Assembly: GCF_036898095.1 (NCBI RefSeq) | Contig: NC_090750.1 | Location: forward strand, 94,229,412-94,293,411 | Direction: 5' to 3' | DNA: 64,000 bases | Source of the DNA: Palaemon carinicauda | Lineage: Eukaryota > Arthropoda > Malacostraca > Decapoda > Palaemonidae | Part shown: positions 1 to 10,689 of the stretch, in pieces | Position numbering within the stretch: position 1 is the first letter of the stretch | How the letters are laid out: each line of letters starts with the position of its first letter | Program-made: the position numbers and the translations under genes | The notes under the pieces: model-generated | The model's input: the letters and a program-made list of their open reading frames with translations, nothing else | What the model was told of the DNA's origin: nothing | Databases searched by the model: none

Positions 1-107
1 GCGGTGGGGTAGGAAACCCTCGTTAAAACTTTATGGCTCGTCTTCGGCTGCGCCGAAATAATCACCCCATGTAAATAGCGTGGTTTGTATTTCAGTTACG
101 GAACAAT
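1..107 (-). mobile_element. Right terminal repeat of a truncated DIRS element (H)
   Basis: This stretch matches the right-hand terminus of elements B, E, F and G (12480-12593, 34230-34341, 50410-50526, 63590-63699): the shared run from the GGTAG/ACCCTCGTTAA segment through ATGGCTCG to GGTTTGTATTTCAGTTACGG, ending in GGAACAAT. Only the end is inside the window, so the body of element H lies to the left. By analogy with its relatives, this is the 5' end of a minus-strand DIRS element. Confidence 0.8.
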
Positions 108-321
108 TTCTAATATAGTTTTTTGTAATGGTGAATATTATCAACACTGTGTAAAGTACACACGGCACAAGTGTTACCTGTATATTTCTCCACCTGAAAT
201 AATTTGAACAGTCCTTAGTGTCACCATGGTGACGCTCACTTCACAAGTGTTGCACTGGGAGGTGTCAACACCTTCACCCGAAAAATTGATAGTCCCAATC
301 AATTCACTGTTCATCGCAGCA

Positions 322-1360
322 CTAGACGACAGGTTTTAATACACTACCTGCCGCCACCAAGTAATGCTTCAGTTCGTGCACTTGCTTCGCATAATGTTTG
401 TAGAACACTCTGGATGATTTCCATCCAGTGTACGAGCGAAGACGCTCAAAGTCCATATGCTGAAAAAAGTTCAGTGATGAAGCAATTTTCCTTGGATCAT
501 GACCTGCAAGTGTACTGTCAGGAACCGCTCTGCGAATAAAATAGGTGAGCTTCGCCCTCAGTTGCTGTAGGGATAAGTTTGATCCTGAAGTTTCTCCTTT
601 AAAGAGCTGTCCTCCCCCGAAGTCCTTCGAAGATAGACCTTTAGACATTCCACTGGACACAGCGAGACATCTTCCTTCAGAGGGCAGATTCTCCAGGGAC
701 CCCATCTCTTAGTGGGTAGCTCGTTCTTAGCGAGAAAGGTTGGATCAGGAAAAAGATTCAGTTCTCCCACTTCTGTGAACTGAATATGGCCCTCATCTCT
801 GGATAGGGCCACTATTTCACTAACTCTAGCCCCCGAGGCTATAGCGAACAGGAAAATTACTTTTTGAGTCGTCCTTCAGAGAGGAATTCTCATTGCTCAC
901 TGTTGAAGCATATTGTAGGACCTTGTCCAAGGACCATGAAATAGGCTTCGGAGGGGCTGCAGGCCTGAGTCTAGCGCACGCCTTAGGGATCTTGTTAAAG
1001 ATTTCATTTGACAGGTCTACTTGGAAGGCATATAGCAGAGGTCTAGTCAGAGCCGACTTACACGTAGTTATTGAGTTGGCTGCCAGACCTTGTCTATGAA
1101 GGTGGATAAAGAAGGACAGACAGAAATCCATTGAGATTTCTTTTTGTCCTTTTGCTTTGACAAAAGCAACACACTTTTTCCAAGATGATTCATATTTTCT
1201 CCTAGTTGACTTAGACTTGTATTCTTCTAAGAAGTCTATACTGCCTTTTGAGATCCCAAATCTTTTCTTTACCGCTAGGGAGAAAAAATCATGAGATGAA
1301 GGTTTTGGGTTCTCTGTGATGAAGCGAAGACAGTCGACTTTTGGACCTGTTGAGACATTG
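322..1360 (-). pseudogene. DIRS element A tyrosine recombinase, frameshifted
   Basis: The recombinase would insert the circular DNA copy of the element. It is read in three pieces. The N-terminal SAM-like part is at about 1360-826 (STRRKYESSWKK, then HLHRQGLAANSITTCKSAL). The middle is at 812-558, with a catalytic-arginine context of GARVSEIVAL that begins just upstream of it. The C-terminal part is at 705-322 and carries GHDPRKIAS (the H-x-x-R motif), GWKSSRVF and the nucleophile region FYKHYAKQV. All four catalytic residues can be found, but two frameshifts, near 840-826 and near 600-700, separate them. The family assignment is firm because of the R, HxxR, Y order, although the HDPR variant differs from the other recombinases in this window. 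Confidence 0.75.
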
Positions 1361-2235
1361 CTGGGTCCGGAAGAGGGACCAGCCTCAGCTTCAGTTTCAA
1401 TACCAGAGGGAACCAGTTGCTCTTTTGCCACTTGGGAATCACTAGAGCTGCTGTTCCCGGAAAGGATCTCAGCTTGTTGAGGACCTTCATTAAGAGATTC
1501 GTCAGAGGGAACAGGTAAATCTGGTTCCATCTGTTCCAGTCGAGGGACATGGCCTCCGACGCCTCCGCTTAGAGGGTCCTCGTATGGGGCTACATAACGA
1601 GGTAGTTTTTTGTTGTCGCTCGTCGTGAAGAGGTCGATCTGCAGTTCCGGGACTTGATGCAAGATGAAGGAGAATGAGTCTGCGTCTAGGGACCATTCTG
1701 ACTTTATCGGCGTGAGCCTGAATAGAGCGTCCGCTATCACATTGCGGAACCCTTGAAGGTGAACAGCTGATAAATGCCATCTCTTCTTTTCTGCCAAGCG
1801 GAAGATGGCCAAAATCACTTGGTTAATTTGGGGCGATCTCGAGCCTTGACGATTCATACATCTCATTATCACTTCGCTGTCCAGGATCAACCTGATGTGG
1901 GCTGATCTGCGAGGGGAGAGTTTCTTCAACGTCAAAAAGACTGCCATGGCCTCCAAAATGTTGATGTGGAAGGTCTTGAATAGAGAAGACCAGGTCCCTT
2001 GTACCTTCCGTTGATGGGAGTGACCTCCCCATCCTTCCGTCGAGGCATCCGTGTGGATGGTGACTGATGGTGGAGGCACGGTCCTCTTTAGTTTCTTGGC
2101 CTTCGACCATGGCTTGAGAAGTGATCGTAGTAAGGTCGGTATCGGTCTTCTTTGATCTCTTTGAGCATTTGATGCGTATCTTCTCCAGACTCCTGACGCA
2201 TCTTTTAGTTGTGCTTTTAGCATTGGTTCTGTCAC
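1275..2235 (-). pseudogene. DIRS element A RNase H and Dam-like domain
   Basis: The RNase H signature DASTEGWGGH lies about 65 codons into the open frame that starts at 2235. It is followed by INILEAMAVFLTLKKL (the conserved Glu), LILDSEVIM (Asp) and NVIADALFRL (the C-terminal Asp). Next comes the start of the DIRS Dam-like domain, IDLFTTSDNKKLPRY. Its continuation (LDWNRWNQIYLFPLTNLL, then a VIPKW block) is in a different frame at 1550-1275, so there is a frameshift near 1545. By chance or selection the RNase H frame stays open into the recombinase N-terminus, giving one frame of 469 codons (826-2235). Confidence 0.7.
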
Positions 2236-2239
2236 TCAT

Positions 2240-3058
2240 GCAAACTGAAGAGAGCCCAGTACTCTTTCCTATTGGCATCTTGAGATCCTGTCGGATTTTA
2301 GTAGTCTCTTGACAGATCCTGTAATCTCTCTCCTCTTCCCTGGGAATGGAGAGATGGTGTGACTTCAAGTTCCAATGGATTCCCAGCCATTGAAACTCCT
2401 GAGCCAGAGAGATTCGAGACTTCTTGAAGTTGATCTAAAATCCTAGATGTTCCAGGAAATGGATCACTTTCTTGGATGCTTGCATACAAGCAGTCCTGGA
2501 TGCTGCCCACACCAGCCAGTCGTCCAGGTACGCTGCTACCTGAACGTCTTCTAGGCGTAGTTGTTGAACGACTGCGTCTGCAAGTTTCATGAAAATCCTT
2601 GGGGCTATGTTTAGCCCGAAGGGCATGGCTCTGAAGACGTACTTTTTCTTCTGTAGCCTGAATCCTAGGTAGGAGAGAGGGCGATTGACTGGAATATGCC
2701 AGTAAGCATCTGCCAGGTCTATTGAGACCGTGTACCCCCCTTTTGGTAGTAAGGTTGTTATGTGTTGAAAGGTTAACACATCCTGAACTTGTTGTTCTCT
2801 ATGAACTTGTTGAGTGGCAACAAGTCCAGAGTTTATCTGAGTTTGTCTGAGTCCTTCTTGGGAACACAAAACAGCCTTCCCTGGAATTTGATGGACTTTG
2901 CCCTCCTTATTACCCGCTTGCTCAATAGTTCTAGGGTATATTCTTCCAGTACGGGGGTGGAGTGTTGGAAGAATTGAGGAAATTATTGTGGAGCCTTGCT
3001 CCAGCTCCATCCAAGTCCGTTCTTGATTAGGCTGTGGGCCCACGGATCGAAGGTCCAA
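2240..3058 (-). pseudogene. DIRS element A reverse transcriptase, broken
   Basis: The reverse transcriptase copies element RNA into DNA. Visible motifs, in order, are SIDLADAYWHIPVNRPLSYL (motif A with its catalytic Asp), FRAMPFGLNIAPRIFMKLAD (the FGL-x-x-AP motif) and VAAYLDDWLVWAAS (YLDD catalytic pair). Shortly after, the frame meets a TAG at about 2433-2435, and the thumb-like continuation (INFKKSRISLAQEFQWLGI) resumes in frame beyond it. The N-terminal fingers run into the gag tail near 3058-3100. The motifs make the domain certain; the stop makes it inactive. Confidence 0.8.
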
Positions 3059-3100
3059 CGATCCTGAAATTGTTGGAGCCTCCCTCCTACCTGAAGCATC

Positions 3101-4570
3101 TCATTGCTTCTGTCTTCCAGAGGATTTACCTCCCTGACCACGTCCTCCCTTATCACCCTTACCTCGTGGGGGGTATTTTGAGGAGCCCCGTTTAGAGCCT
3201 CTACCTTTGGGACGAAAGGTAGTGCTTTGTCTCTCAAAGGCAGGGTTAAATGCTGGTGACTGGGCAACCAGCTGTTGAGGTACCGTCTGGTAAGTGGTTG
3301 GAGGTTGAGCAACCACTTGGGGCACCGCAGTCATGGTAACTGTGGGATGTTGTTGTTTGGCAGGCCGAGAGGGTAATCTAGGTCTCTTGGTCTTCTTCTT
3401 AAGCTGGGGACCCTCATCTGGAAAAGACTTCCTCTTAGCTGAAATGCCCCACTTCTGGAGGTTTCTATTCTCTGTGGCGGCCTTGTCAACTACCTCCTTG
3501 ACGACTTCACTTGGGAAGAGGTCCTTACCCCAGATATTGGAAGCTATCAGCTTCCTGGGTTCGTGTTTTACCGCTGCTGAAGCGAACACCAACTCTCTAC
3601 ATGCCCTTCTGGCTTTAATAAAGCCGTACAGGTCCTTTAACAAGGTAGCCGTGTGCATCTTAGCCATGACCATGTTCATATCCGGGATACTATTTAGGGC
3701 TGCAGTCATCTCTAAACAGTTCTGTAGGGATAGAGATGCCGCTAGTCTTTCCTTCGTTTCTTGCTCCCTACGCAAGAGAAAGTCAGACAGCTTTGGAAGA
3801 TTTTCGTTGAACTGACGTCCAGAGATATCTGCCTCCAACTTCCCAACTGAGAAGGTAAGGTGGACTTCCTTCCAATCCTTATCCTCCATGGGCAGGGCTA
3901 ATGACAAAGGTCTACACTCGTTGAGTGTAGGACAAGGCTTGCCTGCCTCTCTTCCCTTAACGGCAGCTTTAAGAGCCTTTGATGTAGACGGGAAGGCTAT
4001 TGAAGCTGGAGCAAGAAAGGTAGGATGTTTCTTGCTGAGGGCTGACACCTTAGAGTTAGTGTAGCCTACCTGCTTCAGGCTACTTGCCAAAAGAGCCTGT
4101 GCCTTATCATGGTCAAATACTATGACCTCCTTGGGTTCCGTGTCTTCCTTCAATGCTGGTTCCAGCTTCAGACGGATGAAGCAGTCTGGGTAAGCGTTGA
4201 AGCTTGGCCAGAACTGAACATCCTCGATAGGGACGGCTCCCAACTTCTCTGAAATAAAGAGTTTGCCATTAGTGATTGGCATGTACTCAGCATACCTCCA
4301 GGGATTAGTTTCAGAGCAGGTTGGGAGGTCTTGAACCCTAAGTCTCTTGTGAGACCCACGGGAGGCGGAGAGTTGAGCAATTTGTCTTTCAAGTTTCGCC
4401 TCCCTTTCTTCGCCTTGTTTGCGAAGGCTCTCCATCAGCACCGTAAGATTGGCCAGTGCCTGTCTCATGTCATCTGATGGAGGGGCGGAAGATGTTGAAG
4501 GTAACGGCTCCAGAGCCGGTACCGACGGAAGGAACTCCGAATCGACTTTCTCATCTTCTTCAGGAGTCAA
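3101..4570 (-). CDS. DIRS element A gag-like ORF1, main part
   Basis: An open frame of 489 codons. The N-terminal 30 residues are acidic and Ser/Pro-rich. Residues 35-70 (MRQALANLTVLMESLRKQGEEREAKLERQI) have heptad-like spacing, suggesting a coiled coil. A hydrophobic central region of about 200 residues follows, where a capsid-like fold would be expected. The C-terminus is strongly basic and Gly/Arg/Lys-rich (RPKGRGSKRGSS, then repeated GKGDKGGRG), which fits RNA binding. There is no CCHC zinc knuckle. The central block with LFPSEVVKEVVDKAA resembles LFPEELVKDLSAALI in elements C and D, supporting homology. The start used is a mid-protein codon; the true start is probably upstream in the cysteine-rich exon. 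Confidence 0.65.
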   Translation of the reverse strand: MTPEEDEKVDSEFLPSVPALEPLPSTSSAPPSDDMRQALANLTVLMESLRKQGEEREAKLERQIAQLSASRGSHKRLRVQDLPTCSETNPWRYAEYMPITNGKLFISEKLGAVPIEDVQFWPSFNAYPDCFIRLKLEPALKEDTEPKEVIVFDHDKAQALLASSLKQVGYTNSKVSALSKKHPTFLAPASIAFPSTSKALKAAVKGREAGKPCPTLNECRPLSLALPMEDKDWKEVHLTFSVGKLEADISGRQFNENLPKLSDFLLRREQETKERLAASLSLQNCLEMTAALNSIPDMNMVMAKMHTATLLKDLYGFIKARRACRELVFASAAVKHEPRKLIASNIWGKDLFPSEVVKEVVDKAATENRNLQKWGISAKRKSFPDEGPQLKKKTKRPRLPSRPAKQQHPTVTMTAVPQVVAQPPTTYQTVPQQLVAQSPAFNPAFERQSTTFRPKGRGSKRGSSKYPPRGKGDKGGRGQGGKSSGRQKQ

Positions 4571-5023
4571 CGTAGACTCCTCCTCGTGACAGAGGACATT
4601 TCTGACATCCTCTCCTCTTGATGGATGTCCATGCCTTGAAATGCGTCAGAGACTTCAGCTTCTATGGCAATCTGGATGCATGGAATCTCGGGTCGAGGTT
4701 GGGGTATGACAGCTTCCATACCCGCTTTAGGGAACAGCAAGTTGCGCATCCGTTCGCTAGGAAGGTACGGTCCCGTTGCGTTTTTCTGAAACCCACGTAC
4801 CCATCTACGCAGCTTGGGCTGCATCCCTTGGTTCCGCTGACTTGGGGTCATCAAAAGCTTCGGTAACCAAGGCCTTGCATATGTTGCAGTCTTGGGGGTC
4901 CCAGTACCGAAGAGCTTGCTTAGAAGCAGTGCAGGGGGCATGAGCTCTGCACTCTATATGGCCGCAAAAGTCCTTACTCCTGACGTTGCAGAAGATGACT
5001 TTGCACTTCACTTGGTCCTCCTG
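4567..5023 (-). pseudogene. DIRS element A ORF1 N-terminal cysteine-rich part
   Basis: Minus-strand translation from 5023 gives a short cysteine-rich protein (KCKVIFCNV, FCGHIECRAHAPC, WDPQDCNICKALV), likely a zinc-binding module. It then passes through a frameshift into a second frame (4941-4567) that ends before the main gag frame. There is no ATG at its head; instead a pyrimidine tract followed by ACAG lies immediately upstream at about 5024-5035, which looks like a 3' splice site. An upstream exon or intron is therefore possible. The frameshifts relative to the 489-codon frame suggest decay. Confidence 0.5.
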
Positions 5024-5030
5024 TAAAGAG

Positions 5031-6687
5031 AGGAAATTTAAATGAGTATGCGGTAATTTATCTCACCTGATAAACAATTATGTAAAATATTACTATTAAT
5101 ATTTTAACCATTATAGCTTAGGATAGTCAAGCTAGAAAGGAACTAGGAAAGACACATACTTGTGTTTCCTGTCCAGCCAATTGCTGTGACCTCCCCAAAA
5201 ATTAAAGTCTTAGAGTTTTCCTATTCAGGAAACCCAAGGGAAGGGTTCTAACCCCTAGGGGTAGATAAGTGTAACTTAACAATGACCTTTTCCAAGATTT
5301 TAATAATGTGGGGTAAATGGTAACTGATCAGCTTTCACTGTGTTGAAAGAAATCTTTTCTTTCAATATATGACTGGTCTCAACAATAGACTGTGCAAGAA
5401 CACACAGGGTATGTTGGAAAATAACTACTGTATAATATATACTATAATTTTCTGTCTGCAGTATGATCTACACTGCAAATATACTGGCTACTGTATAATC
5501 ATATACTGTACGGCTAGGATAGCACCTGGCGGCACGATCCACGGCGGCAGGGGTAGTACCTGGTGGCACCGGCCCAGTCGGCATGTTGCCGGCTGGGTTA
5601 GTACCTAACGGCGCCGACCCAACCGGCGAAAGTACCTGGCGGCACTAGCTGACAGAGAGAGAAAAAGCATGGAGTGAAGGGTTACCTTATTAATGTTTAT
5701 CAACAATTATTAAGGGTGTAAGTATTTAATCTTACTGCCTTCCTCCAAAATGAGGGTTTAAATGGAAGGGGAGAATGTATTATTTAGGCTTCCATCCAAC
5801 CACAAAAACCGTTGCCGGTCCAGAGTATGTGGATGGCAGTCCAAGAGAGGACTGAAGAACAATCTACAGAACAGGGGTCTCCCACCGGCAGGCGTTACAG
5901 CCGGCACAACTTTTCCCGGAGCCTTGCGTTCATAAGGGAAGACTGAGCAACTAAACAGCTGCTTATGTAGGAGCCCAGCCGGCCCCACAACCTACCCGGC
6001 AAGCGGTGAGATTGTAGGACGACGGCCACAGGGTTGCGATGGCTAGGCCATCGCTAAAGGACAGAGGGGGCAGGGAAAAGGGTCCTGTATAAAGTGTGGA
6101 AGAAGGCGGCAAGGTTGCCGCCCCTACCACCCAAGGAAGAAACTCTGTTTCGATATCGGCGCCATCCTAGGCGGCAGAAGAATATCTATTCTTCAGCATA
6201 GGGTCTGCCGAAATGGTGAAGTATGATGACTACTCACCCTGCTGCTCTGCCGCCAGCAAAAGACTGAATACTCTGAGGTTCTGTTGAAAAACCAAAGCCG
6301 GCTATCCGCCGGCAAGGGTAAGAGACAGAAAACCCTAGCCTAGTCAAGCCGGAGTGTCTACTCGATGGCAGGACCAAAATAGGGTTATCGCCCAGGGCGG
6401 CACTCAGAGGGAGGAGGGATTACCCTTAAATCTCCACTGGAGACGAGTATCGAGTTATATAATAATTCTAGGAGATATCTATCTCCTTATGAATTGATAA
6501 AACGATACACGAGGGTAAATCGGGAACATGTATGAAAGTATACAAAAGCGCAGAGGCTAGCTAGCCTAGTGCAGGGTGAGATTTCGGTTACCTAAATCGC
6601 CAAAACTCTAACGTATACAATTGATATAAGGAAGAGGAAATAAATGCAAAATGATATTTTCATAATAAAATAAATTTTTGAACATAC
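5031..6687. other. Non-coding stretch between elements A and B
   Basis: I recognise no gene here. 5031-5500 is AT-rich and may include the 5' flank of element A. 5520-5660 has four loose repeats of a segment around ACCTGGCGGCA (near 5524, 5561, 5602, 5633). 5750-6440 is GC-richer with recurrent GCCGGC and GGCGGC words. 6640-6686 is AT-rich; its TAATAAAATAAATTTTTGAA part closely resembles the left terminus of the C/D DIRS family, so a solo terminus of a related repeat may lie here. Confidence 0.4.
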
Positions 6688-6717
6688 AGTGGAACCTCTA
6701 CATATGATTGTCCTAAC
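6688..6717 (+). repeat. Possible Tigger-type terminal repeat fragment
   Basis: The sequence after TA at 6686-6687 begins CAGTGGAACCTCTACATATG, the style of a mariner/pogo Tigger-type terminal repeat. It stops at the left end of DIRS element B. On the far side of B, at 12594, the sequence AGATTTTTCGCTTCGCTTC would continue naturally, so B probably inserted into an old Tigger-like copy. This is inferred from the resemblance of the termini only. Confidence 0.4.
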
Positions 6718-6973
6718 ATGACAAATTCGTAGCTAATTTGTATTTTTCCTAACCATACAAACCTTAGCTATTTACATGGGGTATTACTTTCGGCGTAGCT
6801 GAAATGACGAGCCATTAGATTTTTAACGAGGATTAACTACCCTCTCGCTAGCTAGCGAGGGGGTAGGAGAGGGGTAGCTAGCTACCCCTCCCCCCTCACA
6901 CACCGGTGAACTGATTCACTTCGCTTAGAGGTAGGACTTGCCTTGGGGGACAGGGTTGGCGGGCAAATATGTG
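6718..6973 (+). repeat. Left inverted terminal repeat of element B
   Basis: The segment from the TATTTACATGGGG core to the ACTGATTCACTTCGCTT block is the reverse complement of 12425-12560 at the right end. The outermost ~45 bases differ between the two ends, as is usual for DIRS elements. The stretch around GCTAGCTAGCGAGGGGGTAG is locally self-complementary and could form a hairpin. Confidence 0.8.
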
Positions 6974-7075
6974 TAAATAGCTAAGGTTTGTATGGTTAGG
7001 AAAAATACAAATTATCTCCGAATTTGTCATTTGTTCCGTAACCAAAATACAAACCACGCTATTTACATGGGGTGA
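6974..7075 (+). repeat. Internal complementary region (ICR) of element B
   Basis: The first half, up to GAATTTGTC at 7028, is the reverse complement of the left terminus at 6720-6770. The second half, TTGTTCCGTAACC and on, is the reverse complement of the right terminus at 12545-12593. The halves meet at ATT (7029-7031). This is the joined-ends (circle junction) sequence that DIRS elements use to complete their circular DNA. Confidence 0.85.
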
Positions 7076-7555
7076 CTTACCCCTTAGGAAGGGTGGAAAG
7101 TCCCAGCCTTACTGGCTTTGCCTGGGGGCTCAGAATCCGAGTGAGCAGCACTCGAGAAAAAGTGTCCCTGCACCTCGCAAGTTCCTTGCTCCGCAAGGAA
7201 CGTGCGGCCTACATAAGCTCGTGGGTGGAGGGATGAAGTGGGACTTGTCCTAGAAAGTTGACCTTAAGTCCCTTAGATGGAATTCTAGGCTAGGACGTTC
7301 CCAATACCACCTCGTCAAGGTATGGGGGACGCGACAGTATTATCTTAATACTAGGAACACAAGGAAGCATGGTTTACCTGCAGAGGTTTAAGGTCAGCTA
7401 TGCAGAGAACCCAGGATGCTGCTTTCCCCAAGAGAGGGGAGGATGAAGAAAGAAGTAAGGGCCAGACATACTTCTTTCATTCATGCAGTCTAAAACCGGG
7501 TAATAATGCCCTCAACCTTCTGCTACCTGTCCATTAAGGAGCCTGAGGTTAGACC

Positions 7556-8340
7556 AGCTGTTGTGTAGCCACCACAGGGCCGATAGAAAACGTATCAAAG
7601 CTCCTGTGGGTCACGTCCTACAGGTAGTGGGCTGTGAAGGTCGTTTGACGCTTCCAGACTCCAGCTTGTAGCACCTGCGTCACAGAGTAGTTCCTCTTGA
7701 AGGCCAGGGACGTTGCGATGCCTCTGACGTCGTGTGCTCTAAGGCGACGTGACGGAGGAGGGTCTGGATTCAGGGCGTGATGGATGACCCTTCGAATCCA
7801 GGCTGAAAAGGTATTCATGGTGACCCTCCTCTCCGTCCTTCCTGTGCTCCCAAACAGGGATTGCACGTGAGGACGAACTGCAGCTGTTCTTTAACATAAC
7901 ACCTCCGACTCCTTACTGGGCATAGTAAGAGATGGTCTGACTCATCTGTTACAGAACGGAGACTCAAAATCCTGAAGGAGTCGAACTGAGGGTCCGGGCT
8001 CCAAGATTTTGAGTCTAGTAACCAACTCAGGGACAAGCCTGAACGTTACCTCCCCCTCTCCTCTTAAATGGGCGGCGTCGTACGAGAGACCATGAAGTTC
8101 GCTGGCACGCTTGGCCGAGGCCAGAGCGAGCAGGAGTACCGTCTTCCAAGTCAGGTGACGATCAGAAGCCTGGCGTGATGGTTCGCAAGGTCTCTTGAGA
8201 GCCCTAAGAACCCGAACCATGTTCCATGGAGGAGGTCTCACTTCCGACTGGGGGCAGGTAAGTTCGTAGCTTCGTATGAGCGAAGAAAGATCCAGCGAGG
8301 AGGAAATGTCTACTCCTTTCAGCCTGCAGGTCTGCTGTCT
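7556..8340 (-). pseudogene. DIRS element B tyrosine recombinase, C-terminal part
   Basis: The recombinase catalytic half survives: SAKRASELHGLS (catalytic Arg) near 8110, RAHDVRGIATSLAF (H-x-x-R) near 7730 and WKRQTTFTAHYL (Trp and nucleophile Tyr) near 7630. A CAG-to-TAG change puts a stop two codons after the nucleophile at 7618, where element E continues QDVTHRR. Another frame change lies near 7860-7960. The N-terminal SAM-like half was removed by the internal deletion; at 8340 the frame runs straight into reverse-transcriptase sequence. Confidence 0.8.
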
Positions 8341-8720
8341 CCATGCTGAACGGAGTTTGTTTGACAAACTTGTTCAGAGCTGAGAGGTCAATGACGGGTC
8401 TCCAGCCTCCAGACGCCTTCTTTACGAGAAAGAGTCGACTGAAGAAGCCTGGGGAGCCGTCGACGACCTCCTGGAGAGCATCCTTCTTGAGCATGGTCTC
8501 GACTTCTGCCCGAAGGGCTAGCCCCTTTACCGATGCCACGGCATAGGAGCTCAACGACACTGGATTCGCTGTCAGGGGAGGAAGAGATGTTATGATCGGG
8601 ACGCGATATTCCTGACTGATCACGGAGATCATCCAGGAATCGGACCCGAGTTGCTGCCACCTGAATGCGCAACTTAGCAGGCATCCCCCCACTGGTGGAC
8701 ATGCAGGGGGATTGCCAATC
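8341..8720 (-). pseudogene. DIRS element B reverse transcriptase, N-terminal remnant
   Basis: The fingers region is readable: EVETMLKKDALQEV, GFFSRLFLVKKASGGWRPVI and DLSALNKFVKQTPFSMETAD. It ends abruptly at the deletion, just before motif A, so no catalytic aspartates remain. The same stretch in element E (30090-30440) continues into LDLKEAYFQIPV, which fixes the breakpoint. Confidence 0.8.
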
Positions 8721-8722
8721 GT

Positions 8723-9900
8723 AGCGCTTGCGGCCTCGGCCGCTCCCTCTGGGATTCTTGCCTCCCCTGGAGGACTTTCCGCCCTTCTTGTCTTTGACAG
8801 GAAAGGGCTACTGCTTGGACACCTTCGTCTTTGCTGCCGCTGCCGGTTTCGTCGTCTTGGATTGGCGAGGTTGTTGAGGTGCTGGAGGTTTGTAGGGCTT
8901 AGATGTAAGAGCCCTTTGGAGAAGAGAATCGTGGTTCGATTTCCTCCACCTCTCAGCTGCCTGTTCCACATCCTTGGGCTCAAACAGACTCTTTCCTAGG
9001 ATGGAAGAGTGTCTGAGCCTGCAGGCATCCACGGCTGGGACCTTCGAGTGGAACCTCTCGGCCACCGCATCACGTCGTTTCAAGATCGAGTTTGCCCACA
9101 AGTTCGAAACTTGAAGGGCCAGAAACTCAATGGAATGCGTGCCTGAGAGGAGGAAGGTCTCCAGGGCTTTCCTGGTGCTCTCCTTGGACAGATCCTCGGG
9201 TCGCAGCAGGATGCCCAGAGACCCTAGCCAGACATCCAGTCACGAAGTGGCCTGTATGGCACACTTTGCGACCTTCTCCTGACTCAGAATCTCTGTTGCC
9301 GAGAATGTCACCTGCCGGCTAGAGTGTCTCTCAAGAGAGACTCCCCTGGTAAGCTCTTCCACGGAGAGGTGGAGCGTGAGAGCTAAACAAGGCTCCTCCA
9401 TGATCTCAAAGTACTTCCTCTGTTGCACACGAGGAGGTGGGAGGAGCTTGTTACCAGCAGAGGAACGGCTGGAGGAGGCGAGCTCGGAAAGCTGGCCCTC
9501 AACCTTATCTCTGGCACTCTTCACCCCTTGGGACCAAGGCAGAGCCGCACTGGCCTTAAAGGGTTTCTGAGTGCCATAGACTTGGTCCAGGACCGTATCC
9601 TTGCCTTCACGAGGGGCGGTCTTCAAGTCCTTGAACTTGTTGAGATGCCTCATCAGTGTCAGGACTTGCCAGAAGGCGTGCTCTGAATTATGCTGCTCTC
9701 CTCCTGGTGAACTGGCAGCAAAATCTCCTGTCCCCAAAGGCTCTACTTGGGGGAACTCCTAGAGTCCTTCCATTCCCTCCTAGGAGGGATACGTAACTCC
9801 AACAAAGAAGTCTGAGGGCTCTTGTCTCCCTAACACGGGACGATTCTCCTGCTCGAGGAAGGGGGTTTCTCCCATTGGTGCGGTGGGAGGAGGTCTCACC
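8723..9900 (-). pseudogene. DIRS element B gag-like ORF1, C-terminal part
   Basis: From upstream to downstream this has a Ser-rich and charged segment (9737-9240; SSSRSSAGNKLLPPPRVQQRKYF), a block with NSILKRRDAVAERFHSKVP and LGKSLFEPKDVEQAAERW at about 9100-8930, an Ala/Lys/Pro segment and a basic Gly/Arg tail (RGGKNPRGSGRGRKR). The tail probably binds nucleic acid. The same blocks occur in element E at 30466-31474. The reading frame is interrupted at about 9102-9240 and again near 8808. Function is inferred from position and composition. Confidence 0.6.
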
Positions 9901-10560
9901 TTGGTAGAGGGAGCGCGCTGGCGCTCGCGCGATGGGAAAAACCCAGGGGTTGCGCGCGAAAGACGCTGGCACTCGCGCGATGGGAAAAACCCAGGGGTCG
10001 CGCGCGAGAGACCGTTGAAAACACTCTCGCGCGCGCGAGCGAGACTTCATAGGGTGAGCAGGAATCAGATTGACGTGCAGGAACAGAATGAAGAGCCCGT
10101 GAAAAGTTCGGCGCGCGCGCGTACGAGGTTGTTGGCGCTTGAAGATCGTCGGCGCTTGTGCGCGAAAGAAGATCGACAGCGGTTAAAGATCGACGGCGCT
10201 TAAAGATCGTCAGCGCTTGTGCGCGCAAGAAGATCGTCGGCGTTTGCGCGCGCAAGAAGATCGTCGGCGCTTGCGCACGTAAGAAGATTGTTGGCGCGGG
10301 GAACCATCGGAGCCTGCGCGCGGACGATCGTCGGAGCTTACGTGCGTAAGAAGATCGTCAGCGCTAGCGCGCCAAAGAAGATCGTCCGCCAAGAAGATCG
10401 TCGGCGCTTGAATATCATCGGCGCTTGAATATCATCGGCGCTTGCGCGCGTAAGAAGATCGACGGCGCTTGCGCGCGTAAGAGGATCGTCAGCGCTCGCT
10501 CGCGAAAGAAGATCATCGGCGAGCGCGCGCTAGGATGAAGGGACAGCTGACAGGACGATC
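9900..10560. repeat. GC-rich tandem repeats inside element B ORF1
   Basis: Degenerate repeats of about 27 bp are built around AAGAAGATCGTCGGCGCTT followed by GCGCGCG, with a near-perfect pair at 10442-10495. 27 is a multiple of 3, so the minus-strand frame keeps a nine-residue period (for example KRRRSSCAR). The repeats stand where element E carries its RSP-rich repeats, so this is probably a low-complexity domain of ORF1. CpG is extremely frequent here, unlike the flanks. Confidence 0.7.
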
Positions 10561-10689
10561 AGGAACTGGGACGATCAACACTGGAAGTTCTGGTGAGCGC
10601 CTGTGTGCTAACTCAGGACTGGAACAGGATTCCTCTGGATTGAAGTCTCAGGAACAGCAGGAACAATAGGCGAGCGCTTGCGCGCAGGA

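Larger units (their letters stand above)
108..5030 (-). mobile_element. DIRS-like retrotransposon A, divergent and decayed
   Basis: Read on the minus strand, this region has a gag-like ORF with a cysteine-rich N-terminus, then reverse transcriptase, RNase H, a Dam-like domain and a tyrosine recombinase. That is the DIRS gene order. Its proteins differ clearly from those of B/E/F/G and C/D (for example a GHDPR recombinase motif rather than THEVR or AHDVR), so it is a third family. I could not identify inverted or split direct terminal repeats, so the outer limits are uncertain; the coding body runs from about 322 to 5023. Several frameshifts and one stop codon show that it is inactive. Confidence 0.7.

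Noticed and set aside
826..2235. A genuine RNase H-recombinase fusion gene in element A
   Set aside because: The Dam-like domain between them is readable only in another frame (1550-1275), so the continuous frame more likely results from a frameshift than from a real fusion.
9883..10428. Plus-strand Arg-rich open frames in the GC-rich repeats of element B
   Set aside because: They are antisense to ORF1 and arise from CpG-rich repeats with few stops; the same happens in E and G.
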